Counted from the stretch's first letter, positions 1 through 12,617 are shown. The stretch: DNA of 64,000 nucleotides from Datnioides undecimradiatus (GCA_008933995.1 WARS01000033.1:7950287-8014286); one strand, 5' to 3'. The notes: generated from the sequence alone by a model not told the origin. A program made the numbers and translations.

Positions 1-1189
1 TACCGTCCAGGGATGGTTTTGCGGAAGATATTGAACTGCAATCATCTCCTCTTGTTTCAATAGTTGCTTTTGTGACAGTGATGGTTTTAGCATGTAAGAT
101 GGTTGTGGGTTGGGTGGATGATGCTTCACTGGCAGCATGGGTCTGGGACAAAGCCACCAAATTGCTCCGAGAGTGCACTGGGCATGCTGGGTGTGGTGTT
201 TTCCCATACTTTAACTTATCAGTGAGATATAACAGTTGTGGATTGAGTGTAATGCGTGTCCTTTTGTCTCTGTTTGAGATTTCACAATGGCTTGGGTTCA
301 GGTTTCTCTCAATAAGGGGCAACTGCAAATGTGTGGTAGTCGACAGCGAGGTGAGACCCTTCTCTACAAGGCAAGTATCAGCAGTGGAGCTTTTCTCTCC
401 CGAAGTGACATGTCCAGTGGTTAGAGCCTGTCTCCCGCCACAATGGCTGCATATTTTTTGTGGCTCGCCGAAAGGTCGAGCAGCAGATAACAGCAGCGTC
501 TTCCCAGACTGCTCTGCATAATGACCTTGCAGTCTGGTTTGGTTCCTTCCATGAGAGGCTGCACTCTTTACTGGCTCTGCTTCATCGCTGTCGATGCTAA
601 TCCCACCGATTGCATCCGAATCAACCACGCTCCCATTAGTGTAGCGGGCAGCAGATTTCAATTTAGGCCTGACACTGGTTATACTCCCTGCAAAGTGTGG
701 GTTGGTCTTGATTGCCCTGGCATAGCAATAAGTCCCACCACTGTTCCTCTGACTGCAGGTCACATCCGTGGAGGCCTCACCTCCAAGTGCTTTGAAAGTC
801 ACTTCCTTTTTGGTCTTCGATTCTCCACTTTTCTGTTTTAAAATAGCCCTTTTCTCCTTGTCACTCTTTGTTAGCTGTAATATCTCTGTGTACTCCGTTT
901 CCTTGGTAATATAGCTGTTGGGTGTTTGAGTAATGTTATCTGATGGCGTAGGGAGTGTATCAGTTAGCTGTACACTGTGCTGGGTAGGTGGTCTGCTTAT
1001 CCCCGGGGACGTCTGAACACCAACGCTACACTGAGGTCCCCACGTCTGGAGCAGGGCTCCTCCGGTTCTGTCTCCTCCTGTTGTCCTCCAACCACGCACT
1101 CCAACCAGAGCAGGGACACCTAAAACTGGAACCGGAGTTGTCAGGTCAGCCGCTCGTCTCCCCATCCCTCGTCTGACTGACTCAAAAGT
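1..1189 (-). CDS. Large coding exon of an unrecognised gene (partial, runs off the window)
   Basis: The minus strand is open without a stop from 1225 down to the window edge; 396 codons remain if the exon starts after the AG at 1191-1190. An upstream in-frame TAA lies at 1228-1226. Two starts are possible: a splice acceptor (pyrimidine-rich stretch then ATTATCAG) with coding from 1189, or the in-frame ATG at 1165. The predicted polypeptide is rich in Ser, Thr, Gly and Lys and has the look of a disordered region. It includes a basic stretch (SGESKTKKEV) and an acidic one (ISIDSDEAEP). A C-S-H-C pair is present but I see no complete zinc finger. No domain is recognisable and I do not assign a function. 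It is transcribed in the same direction as the protocadherins and lies about 10.8 kb beyond the alpha stop codon, where a gamma subcluster might otherwise be expected. Plus-strand ORFs over this stretch are taken as shadows. Confidence 0.62.
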
Positions 1190-1228
1190 CTGATAATTCA
1201 AGAGAGCGGTAGTGTTTCCACACCATTA

Positions 1229-3176
1229 CATCCGTCTAAAAGTAAGAGAGGGACAAGTTTACAGTGAGAGGCATTTGAGATGGTGCTGTGAAAGAAATCC
1301 ATGAGTAAGCAGGACAAGTTGAAAACAATGCACAGAGCCAGAGCTGAGACAAGGAGCTGCTTCACTCCTGCAGAAATGAAGGATAACTAGCGTTGTCAAA
1401 AACCAATTGCAGATTTGAGATATGACAAGAAGAACTGCGCTCTCACTCGTAAACTTTCCTGACATGGTGTGACTGGTTAAGAGGTTGGAATAGCATTCTG
1501 TTAATGCCAATGATAAGGCGAAGCTGTTGCTGTCAAAGCAAGCCTTCCATATTATATTAGCATTTCAAACATACCGCACATATCCCCTCTCAATGAATGA
1601 CAGCACAAAGAATAATTTATTTGTGCAATAAAATTCAAAACACAGCTCCTGTGGTGAACTCTGTCTCTTCTCGCACTGAAATGTTTGCCATAGCAAGCAG
1701 CTTCCACTCTGTTGTCCTCCACATTCAGCTCACCTTGGAAAGAGGCCATAATGTATACACTGATGCTACAGAATAGACTTCATTAAGGTTTGCGTGCATT
1801 TAACTGGAACACCCTCTCACAGAGGTGGCGTTTTGTGTGTGCGCGTGTGAGCGTCCATGGCACCCATGAATTCACATGTGCCAGTTTCCTTGTGTGTGTG
1901 TGCAGGAGGTTGCTTTTAATGATTTACGCAAAAACAGTTCGGTCAGCAACAAGATGATAATGTGTGGATTTTTGCGTAGGAACAGACATTTGTTAATTAT
2001 ACACTAGAAGTGTGGTGAGTGTTGGGGCGTGCATGTTTTGATTTATGACATAAATTTCAAGCAAACACATTCTGACAAGGCTCCCCTCAACCCCCCCAAA
2101 CACCAAAGAGCCTTCATCCAGGGATGTCAAAATAGCAAAAGGAACATTTAGTCACCTATTATTTTGGCTGTCGTGTCATCTAATGTTACTTGAGCTCAGT
2201 CAAGTGACCTATGTCTGTTGTCACTGGCTAACGCTAAGTGACAACTGTCCTGCCCCGTTAATACACCATTAAATCTCCCTTTGTGGAGGGCAAATGGATA
2301 CACGTTCTTGCAGTTCCATCACACTTTTTAAATTACCAGAATGAAAAGAAAGGAGCTGTTTGTGATTCAGGCATACCTGAGTGTTTGTTTGATCCTGCTG
2401 CAAGATGACTTGTTTTCTCGAGTCCAAATGTCACCAGCTAGTTTTCCGCTTTCTGTTTTATGTCCTCAGAGGTCCTCGAGGTTTGAAGTGACTTTGTCTT
2501 CATGTCTTAAATCCCTTGGTGGTAGAATTCAAACTCAAAGGAGTCTGCAGGCAGTCAGTTCTGCAAAGCAGTAGTGCTGCTTAATGAGCCCTCTTTTCTA
2601 ATGCTCAGATTCTGAAGTAATCTACCTTGTATTGATCAGGCATAAAGCCAAGCCGTGTCCTCATTGTATCCCATTTCTCCTCATGTTTTGGTCCTGCTGC
2701 TCCATGCTTACTCCATAATCACAACACAGCAGTATGCTACAGTATGCTGCCCTCCAACACACTCTGTCCTACTATGTCTTGCCTTTTCCTCCTCCTCCCC
2801 TCCTCTCTCTCTCTCTTTCTCTCTCTCTCTTACCCCCTCTCCCTCTCTCTTATTTCTGCCACTAGCCTCCTTCCCAGCATTCATGTATCCTGATCTACAG
2901 CTGTGTGGAGAAAGAGACCAAGGGAGAGAAAGAGAGAGAGAGAGAGAGAGGGAGGAAGTGACTTGCATCAGTGGGGTAGGGACTGTGTGTAAATTACCAT
3001 GCAAGTTAAAAAGCAGGAAACTGCACTGACAACAAATGTAAGGTGACTATAAATGTAAACAAAGCTTTAGTTGTCCGAGGACCGAGAAAATCATTTTATT
3101 CCAACTTTATGTTGCATTTTCAAACACGAATAAGTAATGAATCTTTAAACCATCACTGATATCAGAATATGTTCTT
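1229..3176. other. Non-coding stretch, intergenic or intron of the gene at 1-1189
   Basis: No supported gene. It contains purine/pyrimidine simple repeats near its right end and otherwise short chance ORFs without family resemblance. If the exon at 1-1189 begins at a splice acceptor, part of this stretch is intron. Confidence 0.5.
2803..2957. repeat. (CT)n tract and (GA)n tract in inverted arrangement
   Basis: A CT-rich run at 2803-2850 is followed about 70 bp later by a GA-rich run at 2922-2957. The two are complementary and could pair as a hairpin. Overlapping ORFs on both strands here are repeat translations (Ser-Leu and Arg-Glu runs). Confidence 0.85.
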
Positions 3177-4123
3177 GTGTTTACTAGTGATGGGATTTGT
3201 GGCTCTTTGGAGGGAGCCGGATCTTTGGGATCCGTTCATTTCAAAGAGCCATTCAAAAGACTGGCTCATTTGGCTCATTTTTATATTTATTCACTTTTAA
3301 GAAGCCAGCCTGGGGTTAATTCATTTTATCCTGGAAATAATCACAGGGAGGAATGATGGGCTGAGATTTGGATCAGAATAATTTCGAACTCAGATTTCCC
3401 ACCAATATTTGAGTTTGAATTATTCTGAAATATTGATTATAGCTTCATTTGACATGTGTGGACAAGATTTTAAAGTCTGATATGGATTCACTGTAAATAT
3501 TCCACTGCCATGTCCCTCTGAGTTGACAGTGAGATCACTATTTACCCTTTGTATAAAGTGTGTGTATGTGTGTAAAACTACTTTGACTTATGTTATTCAT
3601 GCAACACCTAAACACTTATAAATACACAATAAAAAACAAAGCAGGCTACAATGAAGTTCCATGCAAAAGCTTTTAGTCGAAATTTCCACACAAGAACATT
3701 TTTAACAATATTTTAAAATTATATAATAAATATAATAATATATACTAATACAAACTACTGTACAATGGACGCATGGTGCATATAGTTGCTTTGTAAAAAA
3801 ATAAAATAAAATAAAAATAGAGCTAAACCCTGAACCATAACCCCAATAACAAAATAAAGTGTAAACAAAATAAATGAAATTCCCAAAATAATAAAGCAGT
3901 TCCATGGTTTATGGCCTCTCCTTCTTGTCCTTTGGCAAATTTGCGTGGAGGAAGACAAGTGATCTCACTTTTGTAGGTTTGAGGCGATTTCTCTTCTCTG
4001 TGATTATTTGTCCTGTTTTAGAGAACGGCTCCCAACCAAACGCGACTCGGTTCCCATCGTTCATGTTAATGAGCCGGTCAAAAGATTCGGTTCGTTCGTG
4101 AACGTCACAACACTAGTGTTTAC
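3177..4123. mobile_element. hAT-type DNA transposon, probably non-autonomous, with 8-bp target-site duplication
   Basis: The body spans 3185-4115 (931 bp). It is flanked by perfect 8-bp direct repeats GTGTTTAC at 3177-3184 and 4116-4123, the size hAT transposases generate. The termini are imperfect inverted repeats: TAGTGATGGGA on the left and TAGTGTTGTGA reading inward from the right. Subterminal GAGCC/GGCTC and GAACCG-type motifs recur at both ends, as in hAT elements. I see no transposase ORF; internal ORFs are short and AT-rich, so it is likely a deleted or non-autonomous copy. The intact duplication suggests the insertion is not very old. Confidence 0.85.
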
Positions 4124-7100
4124 TGTCTGGAATCACTTTACTGGCCGTATGATGTGCATACAAACTGATCTGATTTGAATCTCCTCCCAAAAAATGCTTA
4201 CATTTGTACCAGCACCATAAATATCCCTCTTCTACTGTTACAGATATTTGCATATAAATACAGAATATGCCAGCATGGAACAACATTTTTGTACCAGAAG
4301 TGTTCTGGGTCTGTTTGTGGTCCATTTGTAGCGTCTGTCATATTGTTCGATCATGTTTGAGCAGGCTTAGGTTGCTTGCAGTCTGTGCAGGACAAAAGAG
4401 GAGGATTCCATTGCCTGAAATGCAATATTAGGACCTGTCTGCTTTGTCCATCCTTACATACACGTCCAGTTGTTCTTTAGGCTGTAAATAATGACCGCCT
4501 AGTGGAAGAGGAAGTTCTGATGTGAAAAAATGTTATCCAGCTGTCTGCTGGCTACGCTGGTACCCCTGAAGCTGTTGTAAACTGTCGTCTCATGAAAGCT
4601 GATGAGTTTCAAGAGTTCATACTATGTGAACAAACATGAAGCTAGCTTCATTCTTTACTGAACTAAGTGTTCAAAAATGCATTAATTTATAATAAGTGTA
4701 TCATTGGTGTAATTATTTATTCATCTTTTAGTAATGTGCTGTGTGTGACAGCAGGGGGAGCTGGTTTTTAACATTTTACTATTTCTGCATTAAATTCCTT
4801 TAACCTATGTTGTTTTCTGGGATACGTTAACACACACCATATTTCACTACATATCAGTATTGCACATCATACACTTTCCAACAGTGATTAAAGTAATGCA
4901 TCTAAAGGGAAAAACAGGCTTGCAACTGATGACATGGGCGACTTGAACAAATTACACTACATCAGTGGCATTAAATGATCCAAATATCAATCAGAAATAA
5001 TTGCCAGCAGAGATGATCTGGTTTCTTTTCATGCAGTGTTTCCATCCAAAAATAAGTAGCCTGCTGTGCATTGAAAGGGGTTTGTCAGTAATCGCTGCAG
5101 TCTTCCGACGAGCAGTGAAAGTACATTGCTATCACACTGTCCCACTGTGAGCTCTGTCACAGCAAATTCTTGTTCTGTGCTTTAACAGCAAACAATATTT
5201 AGGTCAGTCTGAGAAAATTACAATCGGGACTAATTAATGCAACGTCAGTGAAAGTCATTTCAAACTTGCTGAGCAAAAACAGTTTTTTTTTAAAAAAATT
5301 TGACATCCACCCTCAAGTCACTGCCACAGCTGCATATGACAACATGTAGGTTTAATAAACCCACTTCATCAACTTAGTATTTTGAGTTGTTTCAGTTTAA
5401 TTAGTGTAACAATGTTAAAAGGAGCTGGAGAAGCATTGTTTTAGTCTGTTCGAAATGTAAATCAGGTGGCTGAAGAGAAATTTCCAAGCAAATATTGAGG
5501 GAAATAGAAGAAGATTCACTTTATAGACCTATCTCAAAAAGTTAGTACCCGTTAATGAGGCAATGAGATTATGGATCACTTAGAATCAACCTCTACATCT
5601 TTGTGACGTAAAGGTTGGAAACATTTCCATTTTACAATTATCTGCACAACCTTTAGCCAGTTGGTAATGAACACCAAAGTTGTACATTCTAGTATATTTG
5701 CTCTGCTATTCTATTCTACTGTACTTCACTCTATTCTCATCTAATCTAATCCAGCCCTGACTGTACTGTGGCTACTCTACTCTCCTCTGATTGTACTATG
5801 ATGTACTGTACTCTACCCCCAAACCCCACAAACTCACACAAACTGTTTGGACTTTTTAGTGTACGCTCAGGCTAGATAACTTCACTGGGACACAGTAGAG
5901 TCACTAGTGTCAGTTTAGTAACACACAGTATTCAGTGTCTTTATGTTGCTTTTGTTTACTAGACAATATAAATGTTTATTGCATTTTCACGTCATTTATT
6001 ATAACAGCAGATCTTCTCAGATAGCAGGTGTTTCACATAATATGACAGCAGTTATCTGTAATTAATAAAATTTACAGTTACAGCGTTGAAGTAGGTTCAT
6101 AATTCAGAATGTCTGAGTGTGCTGAGTTTAGTAGATTGCACTCGTATTCCATCAGTGCAGCCCTGGGGAACATGAAACTGACTTTGTGAATAGAAAATCG
6201 TTCCATAGCCTCAAGGTGATTACACAATATTGTATCAGTGAGAATGCCTACTGTGCCTTAATGAAACGGCACAACAGTTTTACTGTCACTGTAAGAGTCT
6301 TGTGTGTTTTGCATTTATTCATCCTAATAACTTGTTCTATTTTCAAGGAGTGTACAAATGTTAGCAATATGTTTTTTTATTTCTCATCACGTGAATGTAA
6401 AGTAGCGACAGCAGGCTGATAATTAGCAAAGACCACCAGAATACCAGTTAATGAACATTTGACAAACCTAGTTCTCTGTAATCGTGCAAGATCAGAGGGT
6501 GTCATATAGTTTATTTTACCATGATAGCTGGTAAGGAATGTGACATAAAGGAATTAATTGAAAACGCATAAACAATTTCAGTATTCAGTTAAATACATTC
6601 AAAAATGTTTCATATGACTATAATATGGAATATGAGAACTCACTAGTGGAGCAGGATTATATATATATGATAAATCTGCATTTTAAAAAGAGTTTGAGTT
6701 CTTTCTGAAAAGGAAGCATCATGGTTAACAGCTTTTTAAAAACATATGTATACAAAATGTCCTTCATGTATGTTTGTTGTATTTTTGTTAAAATATTTAA
6801 TCCTAAAATATTTAATATTAAAGACAATATTCCACCTGAAAAGCATTAAAAAGCGTAAAGTGTAAAGAAATTAACCAAGGAAAACTAAACTACTGCTACT
6901 GCACACCCACAGTTTCAGTGTCATATGAGTGATAGGAAGTGATGATATTTATGAAAATAATAGCACTTTTCTGTGTGTCATTGAGATTAATTGCAGCACA
7001 TTCCAATAACTTTAAGGGTGAAAAACCCAAAATGTGAAATTATGAATGTTTGTATTGCAATTAATTAATGTATTGATCTGCCTTGTTACAGAAAATGAAC

Positions 7101-8636
7101 AGTGTGGGTCAGATGTGGGTCTCTGCTTTCATCAGTAGGTGTCAGTATTGCTAGAGAGATGGACTCTTAGAGGACGACTGTGGGTGTGAGTGAATGATTT
7201 CCTCAGTCAACAGACAGATGGAGCCCGTGGCACAGACAACAGCCTCTTTAGTCCTCGACAACATTAAGAATGAGAACTCCTTGTTCAGAAAAGATTAAGT
7301 TGTTAACCAATATCCAACCCTCTGCGGTGTCCTTGAATCCAAGACACAATGTTCCCGACCCTTCACCTTGAGCTCAGTGGAGAGTTCCTAGCACAAAAGG
7401 TTTTAAGAAGTGACTGGATTGTTTTCTCTGTCACAGGTCAGCTGCTGCGATAGATGATTCAGTTCCCCTCTCACAATCTGGTTTTCATTAGCCAATTGGA
7501 CAGATTTCAACAATGTTTGCTCTTGAAAAAGAACAAGGATGTTTACGGCTCTGCTGAGTTGAACTTGAGTGTTTCAGGGATGTGGTTGAGTAATACTGTC
7601 AGAAAGACTGAGTTGTTTTTTTTCAAATTCCTTAACAGACGAAAGACAGACATTTCAGTTTATGACCGGAGATTTGCCAGAAGTTGTGTAAGACTTAAAT
7701 ACTGTCTGACAGGAAAGGTTCAAACAGTTTGGCAGTCCCTGTTTTGTTTACTCTCTGGATTATTAAGCAATTTCTGTACATTCTCGCAATATTCTAAAAT
7801 ATTTACTAGGATCAATCTATGATCGTAAAGATAGTAACTGTTACCTTCTGTCGTATGTTTCATTAGCAGCAGTAGTCAGGTTGGTCTAAATATTGGCATT
7901 ATATGACCCAAACACTGCCATTAGTGAATTTATTGTTCTAAATAATCACCAACTGTGCCAGTAAAGATTGGAAGATCAGATATTCCCATGACAGCCACGT
8001 ACAGAGGGAAAACCAAAAACAATGAAAAAGCTCCTTTAAAGTCATTTTAATTGAAAAGTCAGAACACAGTTTAGGTATTAAGATATTTAAGAAAAACTTT
8101 ATTTGTGACTTTTTAACAAAACACATTACCAGATTGATGAAATCATAAGAATCACTATTATCACCTTTACAATGATGAAGCAGGTGTACAAAAAAAGTTA
8201 TTAACAGATCTGCACTGTCACAGTCCACTGGTAATGTGTCACTCACTGCCACACCCAGTGACTGGGGAACATTCACTATACACAAGCAGAGAATACATCA
8301 ACTTGATTTTTTTTTTAAATACCATTTTTATGTATTTTGAGGTTTTTTTTTATAACTTTTATTTTTTTTTTCTCTACTGGGTAAGGGGTAGATATGAAGG
8401 GTGAGTAAATGATGTGATTTCACAATAGTGTTTGTTTGATCATCATTTCAAAGCTTAACACAACTTTAAGGATTGTTTTTCTTATCTATGAAAATCATAT
8501 GGGTAAAAAACCAAAAAAAAAGCATTTCATAGCATAACACAATAGCATTATGTATATCTAGAAGATTAAATTCATTTTTAACAGGATAAAAAATGTGATT
8601 CTTTTAGGTTTTTCCACAAGTTACTGTTCGCAATAG

Positions 8637-8665
8637 CGTATATGTATGTATGTATGTAGGTATGG
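8637..8665. repeat. (TATG)n microsatellite, imperfect
   Basis: Short run of TATG units with one GGTA interruption. It explains the Tyr-Ile-His-Thr-rich ORF on the other strand. Confidence 0.8.
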
Positions 8666-9743
8666 ATGAGTGTGGGTCTTTCAATGTGTGTGTGTGTGTT
8701 GTCTTCGAGAATGTGTATCAGAGGTATATGTATTCCAATACGCATTTCCCAGTGGAAAAACATATCTATGTATATATATTATCTATATAGTATCTGTTTC
8801 CTTTGCTTATAACATGCAAACAGCCACTTGGTGATCTGACAGCACAGAAGTACACCTGAAGGAGGGGGCAGGGCGGGGCAGAGGGGGGAGGAAACGTGTG
8901 TATGGGAGGGATTGAGCCTGATAGCAGCACCTATATACCCCTACTGTGACTGGAAAGACGATGGTCTCAGAAAAAGGAACACCGAGGTGAGGTTTTATGA
9001 TGCTTTTCATCACGCTGACGCCGTCCCACCATCTGCAGCTCACAAATAGCTTTTCTCTCCCTCGCTAGACCTGGGCTTCACAACGTCAGGTTCACACACG
9101 GGTCACTGCAGCTTGTGAGTTTCTCCCAGCAGCATTATTTCTAAAAGCATTTAGGCAAAACAATGTAGATTTTTACAGATGTGATTGATGATCTTGGCTC
9201 ACATGCTGGCATCATCTTCCCTTGTTCCAACACCTCCCATGTTGTTGCATCTCAAGATAAACCATGTCAACAGTGTGCTTCACCTCCATTAATCCCTAAG
9301 TGGACCCACCCCCTCTCCTTCTCCTTCCAAATCAACCACCAGCCTCTCTCCACTGTTGCTGAACTGCGCTTCACTTATTTTGTAAGTGGTTTTTAGCCGA
9401 CCCCAGTTGATCAACCGCCAGTAATGGCTGACACACAGGAATAACTGCAATGCCTCTGCTGCTGGCAGACAGGAATGACTTGCCTGATTAACTCTGCAGA
9501 AGTTTCTTGACTGCTATTTTCCGGCTCTTCTTTTGCCTCTCCATCTTGTCTCATTATATCTGGTACAGCGCAATCTTGTTTTTTTTTCGCTAACCTGTCA
9601 GACATCCTCATGATGCAATGCGCAGAACCAACGCGAGAGATGACAGAGCTGTCAACAATGAGCAATCAGAGGAGACACTCTGGCTGAAGCGCCTAAGCTC
9701 GGCTGAAGTTGAACCTAACAAAAGATGTGCGTGTGGTGCTGTG

Positions 9744-9745
<2 letters not shown>

Positions 9746-9787
<42 letters not shown>
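9746..9787. repeat. (GT)21 microsatellite
   Basis: Uninterrupted GT dinucleotides. The three overlapping Cys-Val or His-Thr ORFs in this stretch are translations of the repeat. Confidence 0.95.
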
Positions 9788-9788
<1 letters not shown>

Positions 9789-10340
9789 CTGTGTGTAACT
9801 ATGCAAATACACAAATGTTACTGTGTTACGACGGCACAGTTCGTTGGAGGAGAGTGACTTGAAAGATGTCATCCAACCATGTTGATCTGAAGAAACAGGA
9901 GTAGAGGGAGGAAACAGGCAGCGGGCAAGCAAATCCTACAAGCACTGAAGCAGTCGAGGCAGTGGTGCAGGGCTTGAAGAACAACTACTTAACATTCAAA
10001 GACAGAAGTAGAGGGATCAGGCTTGAACAGAAATGAAGCAACAAGCAACGTTCCTGCTTCCCAGCCATATAATACACTCCCATACTAAGGATGGCACTGG
10101 CTTTCAGTCTAGGAGTTTCCAGAAAGGGGCGTGTATTGTTTTAATATTATCTTTGTGTTTTTGTATGTACTGTATGTCTGTATGTACGAGAGTGTGTTTG
10201 CTTGCGTGTACGTGGGAGTAAGAGGCAGAGGGGAGTCAGTGTTTGTGTACTATAATATGGTTGTGTGTCAGACTGGGTGTGCTGATACACAGTGGGATCA
10301 AGACCCCATTGACCTGTGCCATATTCCAAGAGAAGAGACA

Positions 10341-10557
10341 AGGTCAGGGGCCGGTTGCATCAGCTTGCACGTAGGTTCCCTAGTTCTCTCCGAAGTAGCC
10401 ACTAATCCCGATTCACGCATTGCTAAAACACAAGCGGAAGCACCACGAAAAATCTGTTACGTAACCTTAAGTAACAACTAAATAGTTAAGCAAGCAATAA
10501 AGCAGGTGCAAATTATACAGAGTCACACAATTGCACTCACTAACAGTAAAGCAGGAT

Positions 10558-10588
<31 letters not shown>

Positions 10589-11270
10589 GCACACGCAGTG
10601 GTTTTTTTGACTCTAGTCAATCCATGCCATTTTGTGACTTAAAGGACTCTAACAATGATTTCAGGTGTTTCCAGCCATTCTCTACAAATGATGTTACTGA
10701 CGACTGTTTCATGTTTTTCAGTGTGTCTTTTCGCAGGCCGAATTTGGTTTCTATCCAAAAAAGAAAATGCTGAGACTAGTGAATCTGCACTTTAGCTCCG
10801 TTACCATGTAATGAACATGTGTTCACTTGGAGGCCATTTCTCAATGTGAAAATGTTTCAAGTCTCAGCTAAAAGGTGGTAAAGTACTTCTATAATTCCCC
10901 AAACACACTGGCCAGTGACGTATGTATACAAGATTTGTAGGGAGCGGACTAAAACCTGAAAAAACTAGAACTGTCCTTCAAGGGTCAGGCATAGATTCTA
11001 TTTACCAATCATAATTTTGTGCCAATCCTGTCAGCTACAAATCCATGTGGTTTGTCATCAGCAAGGCAGTGCTATGACTGATTGGCTTCTCGTCTGAACT
11101 CTTCATGTTACATCTAGCTACAGCGGGAGAGTTCACCCCCTTTACTACACATGGAACAATCGAATTTAGTACCTTGCTAATTGCAAATTAACCAGCAGTT
11201 AAGGAGCCACTACTGTATACTCTAACCTGGGAACAAACCTGCGCATAGTTGGTGCAACCCAGTCCAGGTC
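10341..11270. mobile_element. Candidate DNA-transposon/MITE with imperfect terminal inverted repeats
   Basis: The left end at 10346 reads AGGGGCCGGTTGCATCAGC. The right end, read inward from 11265, is GGACTGGGTTGCACCAAC, so the ends are imperfect inverted repeats of about 35 bp. AGGTC occurs directly outside each end (10341-10345 and 11266-11270), a possible 5-bp target duplication. The interior has no transposase and contains a TTTTC-rich run near 10560. The superfamily is not determined; the GGCCGGTTGCA end style resembles elements common in fish genomes. Confidence 0.55.
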
Positions 11271-11642
11271 CTCAGCCTCTGCAATGTGCTATGTTACACT
11301 GAAACAGAGCTATTTATTCGAGTGTGGTCCTGCTTGTCTCAGCCACCTCATTCTCTTAAAGATGCTAATCTCATGGTACATAGACTGAGTGGTGGTACTT
11401 TTTCATTTTTCATTGTTTTTTTTTTTATAAAATACCACATTTTCTGAATTTCTACAAGGCCTCCATAATATTGAAGACAAAAGCCTCTGTTTTTCTTTTT
11501 TTTTTCAGTTTGGCTTCCACTTCGCCTCCAACTTGATGAGGCAAAAAGGAAGGGGGCTGCATAAAGACAGAGATGCCAACACGGGCAGCCTCAACTGACA
11601 ATGGTCAGATACAAATAGTACACCTTTCCAGGTGTTTTTGTT

Positions 11643-11648
11643 TTTATT
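11643..11648 (-). promoter_or_regulatory. Candidate polyadenylation signal of the alpha transcripts
   Basis: AATAAA on the minus strand about 390 bp beyond the alpha stop codon. It is the first canonical hexamer I noticed downstream, and its use is inferred only from position. Confidence 0.35.
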
Positions 11649-12038
11649 ATACAAACTGAGGGATTGGAGAGGGGAGGGGGCGAGCAAATCACAGAAAGGT
11701 TAACCTAATCCAATAAAATCCTTTCTGTTTTAATTTGGTCCAGCCTTTAGATGAAGTCTGACTACTAAGGACATTTGTTTACCATAATCCCTTGACATTA
11801 CTGGCCAAAGTTATGGGTCAGATGAGCCAAGACAGAGAGAGAGACATTTGTTTAGCAAGTTCGCAGGTCTGGAAAGCCAGACCTGGTCTAATGAGGGTTT
11901 GGCCGCTGTACAGTGTCTATGCAAATAGGTGCAAGGAGGCTCCCTCGGGTTCTACAATATGCATTTGGCTTTTTTTCTGGCTCTGTAATTGGGAAAGTAG
12001 TTTGTTGGTAGCTCTGTTTTCAAGTCACCCCTTCTCCT

Positions 12039-12352
12039 CTAGTCATCGCCCCCATCATCCTTTCCTTTCTCCTTCTTGTCCTTCTTGTCCTTCTTCTTCT
12101 TTTTCTTCTTCTTGGCCTCCTCCTTCTTGCCAAAGCTTATGAAGTCACCTTTGTCATCCACAGGGCCGGGGTCATGGCGGATAGAAATGATGGCTGGGGA
12201 TCCAGGGATGATGAAGGCTTCAGGAGGAATCTCTCCTGGCTTCAGGGGCTGCGGAGGGCCAAAGCTTTGACCGGCGCCGTATCTGAAGTGCCAGCTGTTG
12301 CTGTTGACTCCAGCACCAACTGGGGGCGATAGCTCTCCACCACCCTCTCCAT
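12039..12352 (-). CDS. pcdha: Protocadherin-alpha constant exon 3 (C-terminal exon, with stop)
   Basis: This exon encodes the last part of the shared cytoplasmic tail of alpha protocadherins. It opens at an AG acceptor (TTTGTAG) and enters in phase 1, so the G from exon 2 plus AT gives Asp. The reading frame runs through the family signature [18 protein letters not shown], then [13 protein letters not shown], then GDFISFGKK, and ends in a lysine-rich block and acidic GGDD before TAG. These blocks match the mammalian alpha constant region as I know it. F-I-S-F-G-K fits the WAVE-complex binding pattern (hydrophobic-x-S/T-F-x-x) described for alpha constant domains. With exons 1 and 2 the tail totals 152 residues, the mammalian length. 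The first part of the overlapping ORF (upstream of 12352) is intron. Confidence 0.95.
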
Positions 12353-12617
12353 CTACAAAGGTACGATGGGGGAAAAAATGGCATGAAGTCATGTTAAATA
12401 TGGCTACTCATCACCTTTGGTCAATAATCACTTTAACCATGGCACTAATTTACAGCTTACCAAAAATTGGAAAACCTGGTGTGACTCTGTACAGCAAGCT
12501 CGCTAACTGTCATTTATATCTTGTTAGTTTAATCTCAGCAAAAAAACAAAGTGTAAAGCCATTAATTCGACATTTCACAAGGTGTTACATCTCCCGTTAT
12601 TTCCCGGCTGCAGAGCA

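Larger units (their letters stand above)
4124..10345. other. Intergenic DNA between the alpha subcluster and the gene at 1-1189
   Basis: No gene supported. The DNA is AT-rich. It holds a degenerate TCTAC-rich stretch at about 5690-5830, T-runs at 8300-8370, and tetranucleotide and GT microsatellites. Distal 3' regulatory DNA of the alpha subcluster could lie here by analogy with mammals, but no site is identifiable by eye. Confidence 0.5.

Noticed and set aside
72-841. Two plus-strand ORFs of 149 and 106 codons
   Set aside because: The minus strand is open for the full 1.2 kb in one frame with a consistent composition, so the plus-strand ORFs are taken as shadows, though the choice is not proven.
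2655-3029. 124-codon and 98-codon ORFs on opposite strands
   Set aside because: Mostly Ser/Leu and Arg/Glu repeats from the CT and GA tracts.
4740-4760. CTCF-like ACAGCAGGGGGAGC (also at 25505-25520 within the variable exon)
   Set aside because: Two mismatches in the core and no supporting context at 4.7 kb; the copy in the exon may simply be coding sequence, so neither was listed as a feature.
9608-9932. Three ORFs over the GT microsatellite
   Set aside because: Runs of Cys-Val or His-Thr from the repeat; no unique protein.
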